From NCBI GenBank assembly GCA_031761405.1, contig JASEVX010000001.1:24333346-24397345 (forward strand): 64,000 nt of DNA, written 5' to 3'. Shown piece by piece: positions 1 to 12,780 of this stretch. The first letter of the stretch is position 1; each line of letters starts with the position of its first letter. Position numbers and translations under genes: made by a program. The notes beneath the pieces were generated by a model. That model made no database searches and was not told where the DNA came from. It saw only the letters and a list, made by a program, of their open reading frames with translations. This stretch comes from Serripes groenlandicus (taxonomy: Eukaryota; Mollusca; Bivalvia; Cardiida; Cardiidae).

Positions 1-635
1 CAACACAGTTTTTATCTTGATATTCATATAATTGCCTATAGACTCTATCTTTCTTTTTACCACAATATTTTCCACTTTTCTAAATCAGCATTCATTAATC
101 CCGATGTTGTGAAATATGTGCCTTCAGTATCGAGCCAGGCCAGCCGGCTCATTGGCGCCGTCTGACCAGGCTCTTAACTGTTAAATGCTCAAGAACACAG
201 TTTTAGATTGATTTTCCTACAATTATCGGATGCCGGGTAATTCCGTTTTAAAGATTCAGCATTGGAAGGATTAAGCACTTTAGGTAAATCTTAACGATTA
301 GCATATTATGTTACGCAACATAACTTTTGCGCCCGAAAACCATTCGTTATTCGAGTTAAAATATATGTTTGCTTTGTATTTTGAAGAGCCTTCAGCGATT
401 TAACAATCTGTTTCGAAAAGAGAAAACGGACTGAAAGTCATATTGTGAGAATTTAATTTGTGAAAGAAATATGAAAAATGTAAAGGGGGAAGGTTTAACT
501 CGGTATCCATGCAAAACAGATATCCGATCTATCGCCTTTTATAGAATCATGGTAGCATGGAGTCATATTCCACGAGTTTAATAAATTCATATTTGAAGCC
601 ACGGCATATTGGCATTTTGCCTTCAAGGGTTAACG
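1..635. other. Unassigned AT-rich DNA
   Basis: No coding region, RNA gene or repeat that I can name. No long open frame on either strand. Confidence 0.5.
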
Positions 636-938
636 AGATTGATTGATTAGGGTTTAACGCCGTTTTCAACAATTGTTCAGTCATATCACGGCGAACAGTT
701 CACCTACTCATGCGTTTCCTAGTTTTCCCACACCAGTACACCAAACAACATACTTTCCAAGCAAAAGGCTGCTTTTCCACATAAACTGTTAAACAGCCCA
801 TTGGTGAAAGACGAATGACGAATGTCACAGTGACTTTTGTCAAACGTCAGAAAGAATGATGGCCGAGCTGGGATTCGAATCACAACCCCTTGATTGACAG
901 CCCATGTCGCTACCGACAGAGCTAACGGGGCTCGGGTT
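636..938 (-). mobile_element. tRNA-derived SINE (TTTAACGCCG type), minus orientation
   Basis: Read on the minus strand the element starts with a tRNA-like head (about 936-858): GCCCCGTTAGCTCTGTCGG resembles a Pol III A box, and GATTCGAATCC fits a B box. The body contains ACGTTTGACAAAAG, the CTATCACGGCG-like block and ends in the GGCGTTAAACCC block near 650. The same body recurs at 1795, 56395 and 62810. The head would be the internal promoter; it is not a functional tRNA gene. Confidence 0.75.
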
Positions 939-1790
939 AACGAGAGCAACATGGATACATTGTAGTGGCCTGGACAGAGTTCGAACCCGGGACCTCTCAA
1001 AAGAAATGCATACGTCGTACTACTGTATTGTCCTTGTACATTCAACTGTCCCATGACCTTGTTATGTATTCATAATTAACCACTGCTTTCGTCCCCGTGT
1101 TCCAATACGGTACATTAAAACACTACATGTATCGTGAACGGAAGCTCAATGTTTCAATGTAGAATCAAAGTCGTTTTCAAACGCTTTAAATTAAGGTCAA
1201 CTTAATGTCAAATAACTATTTTAATTGTTCTGTTGACCGTATTCTTCCTGCATATTGTACTGTTGTTGCAACATATACGATAGGTCAATATATGAAACAG
1301 TAGCTCAGTGCCTACATAGTGATCAACAGGTCACAGACTCGAATCATGAGATACTTAACATGAAGATAACAAGAGCACCGCATTCGAACGCCAACGCTCG
1401 TCTGCCTTTTTCTGAGTCAAAAAAAGTGCATTACTCAATAATTATTAGAGTTATGCTACTTGGTATAGACATGCGTATTGTTCCAAGGAACATGTGTACC
1501 AAGGTTTATTTGAAAATATTGAACGGTTTTCGAGTTATGAGGTAAGGTTAAAGTTTTGTGACGACGACGAAAAACAAAAATAAATAGGTGCAACAAATAA
1601 AGTTAATGTAATATATAAGCAAAATCAAGTCACTTTAACAGATAATCATATCTATATCAAAATATATATATTTCCTTAATGAAATCAAATACTAATTCCA
1701 TTTTTACAGACTCAGAGCTGATGCACACTTTGAGCCTGTCACGAGTTGGTGCAAAATCAGAGAGCAGAGAATGTGCTGTTCTGGAAGGTT
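939..1790. other. Unassigned DNA with tRNA-like scraps
   Basis: Two weak tRNA-like stretches are visible (a GTTCGAACCC box near 980 and a TAGCTCAGT / GACTCGAATC pair at 1300-1345), probably SINE debris. Nothing else is supportable. Confidence 0.35.
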
Positions 1791-1794
1791 TGTT

Positions 1795-2220
1795 GCTTGA
1801 TTGGAGTTTAACGCAATTTTCTATCACGGCGGCCAGTTCACATACTCAAGTGTTTCCTGGCTATCTCACACCAGAAATCCACACAAATTTATTTCCAAGA
1901 AACTGGCTGCTCTTCTACATAGACTGTTAGCCCATTGATGGAAGACGAATGACGCTTGTCACAGTGGCTTTTGTCAAACGTCGGAAAAAAGTTTTTTTTT
2001 TTTTTTATAGAATGTAACTTATTGTTGGTGTTCAGGGGAGCATCGTAAACACATGAATTAATACTGATCTTCCACATAGACTGTTAGCCCATTAGTGGAA
2101 GACGAATGACGCTTGTCACAGTGGCTTTTGTCAAACGTCGGAAAAAAGAATTGGTTTTTTTTATAGAATGTAACTTATTGTTGGTGTTCAGGGGAGCATC
2201 GTAAAAACATGAATTAATAA
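1795..2220 (-). repeat. SINE body with internal 157-bp tandem duplication
   Basis: A minus-oriented SINE body (CTATCACGGCGG at about 1822) is followed by two copies of a unit. Both contain AGACTGTTAGCCCATT, GGAAGACGAATGACGCTTGT, a T-run and GAATGTAACTTATTG. The first begins near 1912 and the second near 2069, an offset of 157 bp. The unit is the SINE tail plus non-SINE flank, so the duplication happened after insertion. The two T-runs differ in length. Confidence 0.75.
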
Positions 2221-2262
2221 AAGGTTTAAAATCTGTAAACAATGCAGACTTAGCAACTTGGT

Positions 2263-2293
<31 letters not shown>

Positions 2294-3700
2294 GTATATT
2301 ATATCCAGTGTCACTCGTTCCTTTATACGTCCTTATTATTAAACTCACACAAAATAATCATTCACTCCTGTGGAATATCCAAAAAATCGTGTAATTCAGC
2401 GGCCATTTTGGAAATTGACACATTAGTATGTTGGTCCTGTTGTAAAAACTCTTTACAAGATAGTGTGATTTTATGTGAAAATGATGATCCTATAAATCAT
2501 TTGTCACTAAAACAATTTTATTTAATTGGAAATGTTAATTTTATACTGTTCCAAACTGTGAACATGATATGATACATGATATTTTTAGAATGAATTTGTT
2601 TAATTATCTTATTGGCAGAATTTATTCTATTTTCCAAAAAATACCCATTTCTTTGTTAATTGTTAGTCCTTATAATAGCATCCTTAACTTTTGTAATAGA
2701 GTATATGATTTAGAAGTTTTAAAATAGCATGTGTTCAAATTTATAGGCACCGTAAACATACAGGCGAAACAAATTATATTTCATTTTTTACATTTTGGTC
2801 CTTAATTTCTCTTGCTTTCTATAGCCGAAAAAACTTAACGTAATTTAATCATGTGATTTCAAATTTCTGTCATGTCATAAGCAGTTAATGTCAAACAGCA
2901 TGTTGAAATGTGAAAGGAAAAGCAAAACAGGTTTTCTACTAACAATGACGTTTCTGTAGGTGTGGGTCTGGGCATATAGGAATTTTCTTTTTATTGTGAC
3001 TAACAATTATGATGTGTCGTATTATTCCGAGAATATTGCTATTTGAAGAAAAAAGTTAGTATCGTTTGAAAGTCGGGATAAAGGGGTTTCCTATTGAAAT
3101 AATACAACATCCGGTCGTGCGCGCGCAACAAAGAAAACACCGGTTTTGTGTTTACTTTGGTATTCGTGATAATACGATATTCGTAGAACCTACTATACCT
3201 ATAGAACCAATATGACTGGGGAGTGGGGACCCAGCAAAATATAATGTGATGCGGCACAGCTACTGCATAGCTTAGACAGTCAAGAGGCTAACAACAAGAG
3301 GATGTTCATTCTTCTCACTCTAGAGTGCCTGCATAGCATAAAATGAGTCGGTAAAAAGATCAACCGCCATAAATGACCACGTTTTCTTATATGTATATAG
3401 TTAGAACATTGAGAACTATTTGAGTTCTATTAAATCAGGTGAGCGATGTAAGACCATAATTGTCCTCTTGTAAATGAATGTCAACCAGTGAATAACTATA
3501 TCGGTTGACACATGTGAGAGGTCACAACAAACTATTGTGTTCAGGCTTTTCTAGACCTTCATCGGTTGCTGATAAAATAAAAAGCATCTACATGATGTAC
3601 AAAATATTCTTTATATTTGACTTGCACCGTTTCTTATTCAGGTGCTTTATTTTAAACAATTGAGAAATAATTTAACCGAGTCTGACCAGAGATGGATATA
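2221..3700. other. Unassigned AT-rich DNA with an A-run
   Basis: Contains a run of about 20 A at 2270-2290 and no recognisable gene. Short open frames have no family resemblance and look like chance. Confidence 0.45.
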
Positions 3701-3814
3701 CACTCTTACACTATGACAAACGCGGGTTCGCTCACATGCACTTTCACCTGGTAACCAAGCTCTGGTGGAATCCTCTAGAACCCCAATAGTTTCTCAGACA
3801 ACCCCATTGTTAGG

Positions 3815-4225
3815 AAACTATTTGAATACGGACTGTGGATGCCGGTCAATATGTGGCGCGTCCATGGTTTCTGTCCACAATCAACATGCCAGCGATCGGA
3901 ATTATCATACTGTGGCCTTTACCAGGGTATCAAAAAAGTAGTATATATTTCCAATCCCTACTACTTGGCTTCAAAAACCCTCCAGTGCAACGACTGTAGG
4001 CTAACTCGTTGCTAGAATACTATATAAATATATTTGAACACTGACCGTTTCTGTGGATGCCTGTTTCAAGCTGTGTCACGTTCAAGTCTTCTGTCCAAAT
4101 TCAACATGACAGCGTTCAGAATTAACAAATTTTGCATTTATCAGGTTATCAGAAAAAGTAGTAGATGTGTGCGACCTATACTTCTTAGATTCAGAAACCC
4201 CCCAGTGCAACGACTGTAAGAAGAA
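3815..4225. repeat. Degenerate tandem duplication, unit about 200 bp
   Basis: The stretch ending CCAGTGCAACGACTGTAGG (about 3981-3999) is echoed by one ending CCAGTGCAACGACTGTAAG (about 4202-4220). Both carry CTGTGGATGCC, TTCTGTCCA, TCAACATG and AAAAAGTAGTA in the same order. Divergence suggests an old duplication. Confidence 0.6.
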
Positions 4226-4234
4226 CCAAGTCTC

Positions 4235-4836
4235 ATGGAGTCATTTAAAATAAATATTGACACAACTAGACATAAATGCCAGTTTAATTGCATATTACCA
4301 TCAATGAAAGCCTGCGACAACAATGTTACCATTTCATTGAGGCAGATGGGCTTGGGAAACAGTGCTACCAAAATACAGAAGAAGCTCCAGGAACCGCAGC
4401 GTACAGAGTGGTACTCCAAGACCATTCAGTAACGTACAGCCTTCATAGCCATGACAAAAGGCTTCTGTTTTCCTGAAAGAGACGCCAGCATTTGAAGAAA
4501 CGCAATCCCTGGTTTATGCAGGTCTATATCCAGGGTGTGTTTTAGCGCCTTGGTGAAGTGAAACCAAACATTATGTCAGTTTGTTGGAGGATTCAGCAAA
4601 TGAACTCGAGAAAGAAAACAACCAGTAAACTGGCAGGACCTTTGTCAGGGACCGCTAAATGGGCATACACCGTCGGGAATGCGAATCCGAGTATGTGTAA
4701 CGGCATAGGAATGAATATGTGGCCTGCATCGAATGGCCAATGCTTTGATGAAGCGTTTTACAGATGCAACTCATTCCAATCCTGGGGTGATATATGTGAC
4801 AAGAATGTTAGACATACGTACGGCCTCTCCATGTAG
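4235..4836 (+). pseudogene. Possible decayed transposon ORF remnant
   Basis: Two open stretches (4235-4432 and 4558-4836) in different frames have protein-like composition, such as the segment CDNNVTISLRQMGLG followed by NSATKIQKKLQE. They are separated by stops and frame changes. The first resembles segments I associate with uncharacterised transposon proteins of invertebrates, but I cannot name the family. No host gene is claimed. Confidence 0.25.
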
Positions 4837-4839
4837 AGG

Positions 4840-5387
4840 TTGAGTCATAAATATAGCATGCCATCTTTGTGTGATGATGTAAGCTCTCATTAAGCTGCTA
4901 AGCGATCAGAGCGCACTGACCCAAACACATACAGAAGGCACGGGAGGCTGACATGAGTGCCATCACCAAGGCTGAATTAATGAATGAATAGGTTTGTTAA
5001 GGATGTACTGAAATGAGAAGTGGATATTTAAAAAAAAAAAAGTTACATTGTTATTAAATCTTTTGATTATGTTATCAATTAAAACCTGTTTAGTCATTAT
5101 ACCTTTTTATAATGCTTCAAAATTTAAAAAAAAAAGTGGATTAAATTTGTTTTAGATAAAGGACTGAATTTGTTCGTGAGCCTTCCAAGCGGCGCCAGTC
5201 GCCATGTTTGATTATGTAATATAACTGGGTAAAAAGAACATATTAAAGTCCATGTATATCAATTTTAATCTAGAACTTGTACAGTATCATATTGTTTTGA
5301 AAATAAGTAGAATATATTGTATAACTTTAATGACAATTTAAGATATGTTTCAAAAAAAAGAAATATATATACCTATGAGAAAAGGAA
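4840..5387. other. Unassigned AT-rich DNA
   Basis: Homopolymer A-runs at about 5030 and 5127 and simple AT sequence; no supported gene or named repeat. Confidence 0.4.
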
Positions 5388-7334
5388 TTAAAGCACTGAA
5401 AGTGCTGACGGGCTGTAGGAAGGTTGGAGAAGAAGGGAAAATGTGAAAGGAAATAATAATTGCAGCTTATATTTATTTATTTATTGTTATATAAGAAGTT
5501 GTGAAAGATCATATCAAAAATAGTAAATATTATGAAACTGGCAATTGGAAAACAGAGGACCTTGTTGGCCCTATGTCGCTCACCTGAGTGCAAGAGCTCA
5601 CAAGTATACACATTAAAGACATGAAGAATCAAAAGAAAATTTGACAGCAGGTTTAGTCAGAAACATTTTGAAGTTTCTGCCTGATTATATTGAGAAATAT
5701 GTCAATGTTTAATAAACTTACATCAATCAGTTTATGTGTGTTTTACAAATTGCACCCACTCTAGCAAACTTGGTGGAGGTTCAGAGAGGTTCAGTCAAGG
5801 AACATTTCAGAGAAACTATTTTGAAATCCGGCTGGGCCAGTAGTTTCTGACAAGAAGAATTTAATAGTTTTTCTTTTTGTCGTCAGGGCAACAAGTTGTG
5901 CACTGAATGGAATTATGTGACCAACTGTAAAGGTGGTGCCATGTAAGGAACATCCATGCCAAGTTAATTTGCAGCCCGTGGGAGAGCTACGGACAGTGAG
6001 TGCAAGTGCGTCAAATAGATCATCTAGAGCTTTTGGCACAGGTGATCTTAAAAAGGTCGAAACTGATAAGTGTAATTGAGCGTAGTATTGGGTAAACAAG
6101 AAAAATGTGTATGCAATTGGATCCAGCAACTAACATAATGAACACATTAAAAGACATACACTATTACTTACAACTAGTTACAGAACAAGGTAAATGAATG
6201 AACAATAAGAAGTTTCACAAAGAGCAATATGCCGCACTCCATAAGCATGTGTTACTCCTACACATTGAAAGCATTAATTTATCATGTTTCAGTTATGGAT
6301 TGATTGGGTCCACTTTTACAGACAGAGTAGAAAATAGTGGAGTAAGAGTTCAGAAAGATAAGAGCATTCTGAAACCTTAGTAGACCATTTGTAATAGCGT
6401 GCTGGTAAGGGCTTGGGAAAATGTGTATTTATGTAGCATTTGTGTGAAAAATGCACCATAGTCATCTAGACCCCATGAACCATTATAATGCTTTGACAAA
6501 TGACATAGTTTAAGCAAATTGGACAGTTTTGAACTAGGCCCAAAGTACACGAGAAACAAATAGTATGACAAAGTTTCGTGATGATTAACTAGAAAATTAA
6601 AATTCTGTACCTATGCAATTAACTGAACTGGTAATGATGTTGAAAAAAACAAGTATTGATAACAATATACAGCACATAGTGAACGAATTAATACAAGAGG
6701 AGCACATAAGCATACACTTGCAAAGAAACATAAACACAATGAACACAGAAGGAACATTTCGGCGAAATTTACAATGCACTAGTAGTTTCCGAAAAGACAC
6801 TTTGCATTTCTTTTTTAGCGATATTTCCGATAGCAACAAAGTTATGCATTGAATGTAATCCAATTCTAGGCATATATCTGAAAGGGGACTATCCAAGAAA
6901 CAATAGCGATATATGGAAACAGCCCTGACAGCCATGTTTTAATGAATCCCAACAGATTAAGCAAACTGTGAAGATGTTTCAAAACTGGGCCAGTAGTTTC
7001 TGACAAGAACAGTTCTAAAGGTTTTCCCTATTTGTTGCCATGGCAGATCTGTATTGAATATACATATTTTGGGAAACCTACATGGGGACCATGCAAGGAA
7101 CATCATTGTTGTTTGAAGCCAAAAGTAAACATTGGACAATTACAGATTATGTTCCCCAATAGATCACCTTGAGCTGGCATGTCCAGGTGATCTGAAAAGG
7201 TGCATAAATAAAACATATACAAGCAATGTACCCTGGGTACCGTATATACTAGATTCATGGAAATATCATGCAACTGTGACCACTAAAGAAAAGATAAAAC
7301 GTTGTTTTGAATTCCTATGTGTCATTTGTCAAAG

Positions 7335-7660
7335 CATTTATAATAGTTCATGGGGACTAGTTTGAGCAAATTGGACAGTTTTGAACGAGGCCCAAAGTAC
7401 ATGAGAGCCCCTGTCCAAAAATGGCCAAAACGTCCTAGGCCAAAAGGTCTTAGGCAAAAAACGTCAGAATGTAAACCTACTATTGAACGACGCTCCAGTA
7501 AAACCAACCTTAACCCTTTTCTACACACAATAAATCTGCAGCGGACGATTTTGATAACAATAGTTTTTCATGTACTTTGGGCCTCGTTCAAAACTGTCCA
7601 ATTTGCTTAAACTATGTCATTTGTCCAAGCATTATAATGGTTCATGGGAACAAGATGACC
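7335..7660. repeat. Inner inverted repeat at the palindrome centre
   Basis: GCAAATTGGACAGTTTTGAA at about 7365 and its reverse complement at about 7587 form a second, smaller hairpin with about 180 bases between the arms. The sequence is a third copy of the block also found at 6510, so the centre of the large palindrome is itself a rearranged duplication. Confidence 0.75.
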
Positions 7661-7825
7661 ATGTGACATTTTTCATTTATTCACTTTGTTCTGTAACTAG
7701 TTGTTAGTAATAGTGTATGTCTTTTAATGTGCTCATTATGTAAGTTGCTGGATCCAACTGCATACATATTTTCTTGTTTACACAATACTACGCTTACTTA
7801 CACTTATCAGTTTCGACCACATCTG

Positions 7826-7935
7826 TGGTCATCCTATATACTAGTTCTTTTTGTGGTCATTCAATACACTAGGTTTTTTTGTGGTCATTCAATATACTAG
7901 GTTTTTTTTGTGGTCCTGTAACCTAAGATTTTTTT
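7826..7935. repeat. Short tandem repeat, about 35-bp unit, 3 copies
   Basis: Three imperfect copies of a unit containing TTTTGTGGTCATTCAATA and CACTAGGTTTTT lie side by side inside the right arm of the 3.2-kb inverted repeat. The left arm lacks them. Confidence 0.65.
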
Positions 7936-8575
7936 AGAACACCTGATGCAAAGGCACCCGAAGCTCTCATCAAAAACCAATGGCTGCAAGTTGATAACAC
8001 TTGGCATGGATGTTCCTTACATGGCCCCACTTTTACAGTTGTTCACAAAATTCCATTCAGTGCACAACTTGTTGCCATGGCAACAAAAAGAAAAACTATT
8101 AAAATGTTCTTGTAAGAAACTACTGGCCCAGCCGGATTTCAAAATAGTTTCTCTGAAATGTTCCTTGACTGAACCTCCACAAAGTTTGCTCGAGTGGATG
8201 CAATTTGTAAAACACGCAGAAAGCACTTGATTGAAATTGATTTAACATTGACATATTTCTCAATATAATAAGGCAAAACTTCAAAATGTTTCTGCCTAAA
8301 CCTTTTGTCAAAATTTCCTTTAATTCTTCATGTCTTTAATGTGTATACTAGTGAGCTCAGGTGAGGGATATAGGGCCAACAAGGTCCTCTCGTTTTCCAA
8401 TTGCCAGTTTCATAATATTTATCTTATCTGTAATAACTTGATCTTTCAACTTCTTAACAATAAATACATAAATATAAGCTGCAATTGTTATTTCCTTTCA
8501 CAGTTTCTCTTCTCTTCCAACCTTCCTGCAGCTCCCAGGACGTCAGCACTTTCAGTGCTTTAATTATCATTTGTC

Positions 8576-8619
8576 TTCAGTCGTCTGCTGCAGATCTTTT
8601 GTATGTAGGAAAGGGTTAA
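8576..8619 (+). mobile_element. Right-end fragment of the TTAA MITE
   Basis: GTCGTCTGCTGCAG followed by GTAGGAAAGGGTTAA is the right end of the MITE family that fills the RPAP1 introns. It is the only trace of the family left of 15.5 kb and abuts the 3.2-kb inverted repeat. Confidence 0.65.
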
Positions 8620-8784
8620 TCAAGAAAAGTATTAAAGCGAATTTGATTTCAATTTTTCGAAAGTTTAAAATGTTAAACCCAAATGTTTTCACAGAATAAG
8701 TAGTCAATGTAGTAATTGGTCAAACCACCAGAAACGTTACAGGATATCCTGTTATACAAATTGCCCAAGTAAAACGTTCTGGTT

Positions 8785-9055
8785 GGTTTCTTAGGGGATT
8801 TACGCACTTTTAACAGTAGTTCAGTTATATCACGGCAACAGAACATGTATTTAAGATCTCTGGTTGGCTAAACTAGGTTAGTAAGTGTGCCTTGACCAAG
8901 GGCACTCCGCCACGATCGTCGCGCAGCAACTGTGGATCGAAACCGGGAGGTCGGTCCCAAATGCCCGACGCTAAGCACTCGGACACGGCAGATACCTGCT
9001 AAGGCATTGAAAGTAGATTTAGAGTTCATACTATTCAATGCCTGTTTTACCACTA
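8785..9055 (-). mobile_element. tRNA-derived SINE, second type, minus orientation
   Basis: Body includes CAGTTATATCACGGCAACAG and GTGCCTTGACCAAGGGCACTC. The tRNA-like head on the minus strand covers about 8990-8928 (GAGTGCTTAGCGTCGGGC and a GGTTTCGATCC box). Related copies with the same 'GTGCCTTGCC...GGGCACTC' block lie at 39890, 41692, 44138, 49094, 52765 and 63815. Confidence 0.7.
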
Positions 9056-9222
9056 ATCCCTAAAGGGGTGGTACTTAAACGAATAATTGCAGTGAAAGGA
9101 TTCTTTTAAATACACACAGCATAAGTATCACGAAACGCCGCAATACCACAAAAACCCAGGTTTTCAATGATTGACAGAAGAACTTCAGCCTGTATTTTGA
9201 GAATTATAATTAAGCTTGTTTG

Positions 9223-9254
9223 TTGAATGTTGTGTGTGTGTGTGTGTGTGTGTA
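9223..9254. repeat. (TG)n microsatellite
   Basis: Uninterrupted alternating TG over about 28 bases. Confidence 0.95.
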
Positions 9255-9374
9255 AAAGAACATGCCAAATGAAGCATTTTTTTTTTCATTTTAGGAACAG
9301 TTACACACCATGCCGGTTTAGTTATAATAAATGTATACTGTATCATCTAAAGAATTGAGTTTCAATTATTTTAT

Positions 9375-10400
9375 ATTCTTAGTAACAGCAACCTCAACTT
9401 TGACACTAGGAGCCCCAAACACAATCCCATGATAAGAATCCATAAATTCTTTCTTTCTACATACCAAGTTTGCCTACAATAAGTCAACCTTGACCTTGAC
9501 CCTAGGTGCCCCAAACGCAAACCCATGAAAGGTATTGATGAACTCTTTCTATATTTCAAGGTTGGCTACAATTTGTCAACCGTAACCATTTTTCTATTGT
9601 TAGTAACAACGACCTTGACCTTGACCTTAGAGGCCCACAACACAATCCCATTTAAGGACTCCATAAATTCTTTCTACATATCAAGTTTTGTCACAATATG
9701 ATAACCATAACTAAAGATATTCAGTTTCTACTGTTTTTCAATTTTTAGTAATTGCACGTTGACCTTTGACCATAGGGACCCACAACAGATTCAAATGAAA
9801 GGTCTCCATAAACTCTTTCTACATACCAAGTTTGGCTACAATATGTCAACCGTAACTAAAGATATTTAGTTTCAACCGTTTTTCTATGTTTAGTTACAGT
9901 GACCTTGACCCTAGGGACCCCAAACACAATCCCATAAAAAGTATCCATAAACCTTTTCTACATAATAAGTTTGGTAACGATTTGTAAATTGTTACTAAAG
10001 ATATTCAGTTTCAACCGTTTTTCTATTTCTAGTAACAGGGACCTTGACCCTCGGGGCCCCAAACGCATTCCCATGAAAGGTCTCCATAAACTCTTTCTAC
10101 ATACCAAGTTTGGCTACAATATGTCAACCGTAACTAAAGATATTCAGTTTCAACCGTTTTTCTATTTCTAGTAACAGGGACCTTGACCCTCGGGGGCCCC
10201 AAACGCAATCCCATGAAACGTCTCCATAAACTCTTTCTACATACCAAGTTTGGTTACAATATATCATTTATTTTTAGTAACAGCAAATTTGAACTCGATC
10301 CTAGGAGCGCCAAACGCAATCCCATGAAAGGTCTCCAAACTTTTTTTACATACCAAGTTTGGTTACAATATGTCAACTGCAACTATAGAAGATATTCTGT
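9375..10400. repeat. Tandem array, unit about 140 bp, roughly seven copies
   Basis: Each unit runs ACCTTGACCCTAGG, CCCCAAACGCAATCCCATGA, AGGTCTCCATAAACTC, CATACCAAGTTTGGCTACAA, AACCGTAACTAAAGATATTC. The two best-matched units start at 10041 and 10180. Units are diverged and several are truncated. Short open frames here translate the repeat and are not genes. Confidence 0.85.
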
Positions 10401-10486
10401 AACATAGGTTAGTTTGAAAACCTGGTTGATAATTAGCACTATCACTGAAAGTGATGAATACGCCAAAAATACTACCTTATCAAATA

Positions 10487-12780
10487 ACAAGAGCTGTCAG
10501 AGGACAGCATGCTCAACTTTTTCGTGCTTGCCAATAAAACAAAACTATTTTGGGTGGTACAGAAAACATAAGCAATTACTTTATCATACTATTTATAAGC
10601 AAAATACTTTATAAGTCGTTAAAGGGTCCTAATTCTTACAAAAACCTTCACTGAATTATGCACTCTTGGCCGTTGGTGGAGGTATTGATGGTAAAAAGAT
10701 ATTGTAAGTGTTTAAGCTATATCTCTAATTGTTTTGAATTTTTTTTTATTTGGTATGATTTACTCAACCAAAATTCTAAATCGAAAGAGGGCCATAATTC
10801 TTTAAAAAAAACCTTGACAGAGTTATGTACTCTTGTCTGTGGATGGAGGTTATGATGGTAAATAAGTATTGTAAGTGTGTAAGCTATATCTTTAATGGTT
10901 TTGAAAAAAATTGGGACGGTAGGAAAAACTTAACCAAAATTCTAAGTAGAAAAAGGGCCATAATTCTTACAAAAACATGGACAGAGTTATGTACTCTTGT
11001 CTGTCGATGGATGTAATGATGTTGAATAAGTGTTGTAAGTTTCAAAGCAATATCTGTAATGGTTTTGACAAAAAGTGAATTGGTACAAAAAACTTAACCA
11101 AAAATCTATGTCAAAAAGGACCATAATTCTTACAAAAACCTTGACAGAGTTATGTACTCTTGTCTGTTGATGGAGGTAATGATGGTGAAAAAGTGCTGTA
11201 AGTTTCAAAGCAATATCTGTAATGGTTTGACAAAGAATGGAAATGGTACAAACAAGAGCTGTCAGAGGACAGCATGCTAGACTTTTTTGTGCCTGCCAAT
11301 AAACCAAAACTTTTTCGGGTGATGGTCGAAAAAGAGTCATCATTCTTACAAAAACCTTTACTGATTTATGCACTCTTGGCTGTTGGTGGAGGTAATGATG
11401 GTTACAAGATTGCTGTAAGTGTTTAAGCTATATCTCTAATTGTTTTGAAAAAATTTGATTTGGTATGAATAATTTAACCAAAATTATAAATCGAAAAAGG
11501 GCCATAATTCTTAAACAAAACTTGACAGAGTTATGTACCCTTGTCTGTTGATGGAGGTAATGATGATAAATAAGTATAGTAAGTTTATAAGCTAAATCAT
11601 TATTGGTTTTGAAAAAAAGTAGGGTGGTATGAAAAACTTAACCGAAATTCTAAGTCGAAAAAGGGCCATAATTCTTACGAAACTCTTGACAGAGTTATGT
11701 TCTCTTGTCTGTTGATGGAGTTAATGATGGTGACAAGTGTTGTAAGTTTCGAAGCCATATCTGTAATGGTTTTGAAAATAATTAAATTGGTACAAAAAAT
11801 CTAACCAAAATTCTAAGTAAGAAAAGGGCAATAATTCATACAAAAACCTTGACAGAGTTATCTTCTCTTGTCTGTTGATGGAGGTAATGATGGTAAAATA
11901 GTGTTGTAAGTTTCAAAGCAATATCTGTAGTGATTTTGAAAAAAAGTAAATTGGTACAAAAAACTTAACCAAAATTCTAGGTAAAAGAAGGGCCATAATT
12001 CTTACAAAAACCTTAACAGAGTTATGTTCTCTTGTCTGTTGATGGAGGTAATGATGGTGAATAAGTGTTGTAAGTTTCAAAGCAATATCTGTAATGGTTT
12101 TGAAAAAAATTGGTACAAAAAACTTAACCAAAATCCTAAGTCGAAAAAGGGCCATAATTCTTATAAAAATCTTGATAGAGTTATGTTCTCTTGTCTGTTG
12201 ATGAAGTTAATGATGGTGAATAAGTGTTGTTAGTTTCGAAGCCATATCTGTAATGGTTTTGAAAAAAAGTAAATTGGTACAAAAACTTAACCAAAATCAT
12301 AAGTCGAAAAAGGGCCATAATTCTTACAAAAACCTCGACAGAGTTATGTTCTTTTGTCTGTTGATGGAGGTTATGCTGGTGAATAAGTGTTGCAAGTTTC
12401 AAAGCAATATCAGTAATGGTTTTGACAAAAAAGGGAATTGGTACAAAAACCTTAACCAAGGTGTGACATCAACGCCGACGCCAACGCTGGGGCGAGTAGT
12501 ATAGCTAGCCTTTTCTTCGAAAAGTCGAGCTAAAAACTGAAACAAAATTCTAAGTAAAAAAAGGGCCATAATTCTTACAAAAACATTGACAGAGTTATGT
12601 ACTCTTGTCTGTTGATGGATGTTATGATGCTGAATAAGTGTTGTTAATTTCAAAGCAATATCTGTAATGGTTTTGAAAAAAAGTGAATTGGTACAAAAAA
12701 CTTAACCAAGGTGTGACACCAACGCCGACGCCGGGGCGAGTAGTATAGCTAGCCTTTTCGTTGAAATGTCGAGCTAAAAA
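10487..12780 (-). mobile_element. Two overlapping TAGCTCGAC-family elements with internal 162-165 bp arrays
   Basis: Read on the minus strand, the family begins TAGCTCGAC with a GCGTCGGCGT block and CACACCTTGGTTAAG, and ends GCTGTCC...GACAGCTCTTGTT. Two starts (near 12536 and 12777) and two ends (near 10487 and 11251) are present, so two or more elements are nested or tandem. Between them about a dozen units repeat, each with TTATGTACTCTTGTCTGTTG, GCAATATCTGTAATGG and AAGGGCCATAATTCTTAC. A plus-strand relative sits at 57491. No transposase is encoded. Confidence 0.8.

Larger units (their letters stand above)
5388..8565. repeat. 3.2-kb compound inverted repeat
   Basis: The left arm (5388 to about 6560) is matched in reverse complement by the right arm (about 7565-8565). 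Paired landmarks: TTAAAGCACTGAAAGTGCTG at 5389 against GCACTTTCAGTGCTTTAA at 8546; AGGACCTTGTTGGCCCTAT at 5557 against ATAGGGCCAACAAGGTCCT at 8369; TTGGATCCAGCAACT at 6117 against AGTTGCTGGATCCAACT at about 7743; AAATTGGACAGTTTTGAAC at 6518 against GTTCAAAACTGTCCAATTT at about 7589. The left arm holds about 230 extra bases near 6200-6450. Each arm contains a CTCACCTGAG-family block. No transposase ORF is seen between them. Confidence 0.85.

Noticed and set aside
719..1054. 111-residue open frame on the minus strand
   Set aside because: It is the translation of the SINE and its flank, with no family resemblance.
6597..6935. 112-residue frame between the palindrome arms as a transposase
   Set aside because: Composition is hydrophobic and Cys/Ile-rich with no DDE or zinc-finger motif; likely chance in AT-rich DNA.
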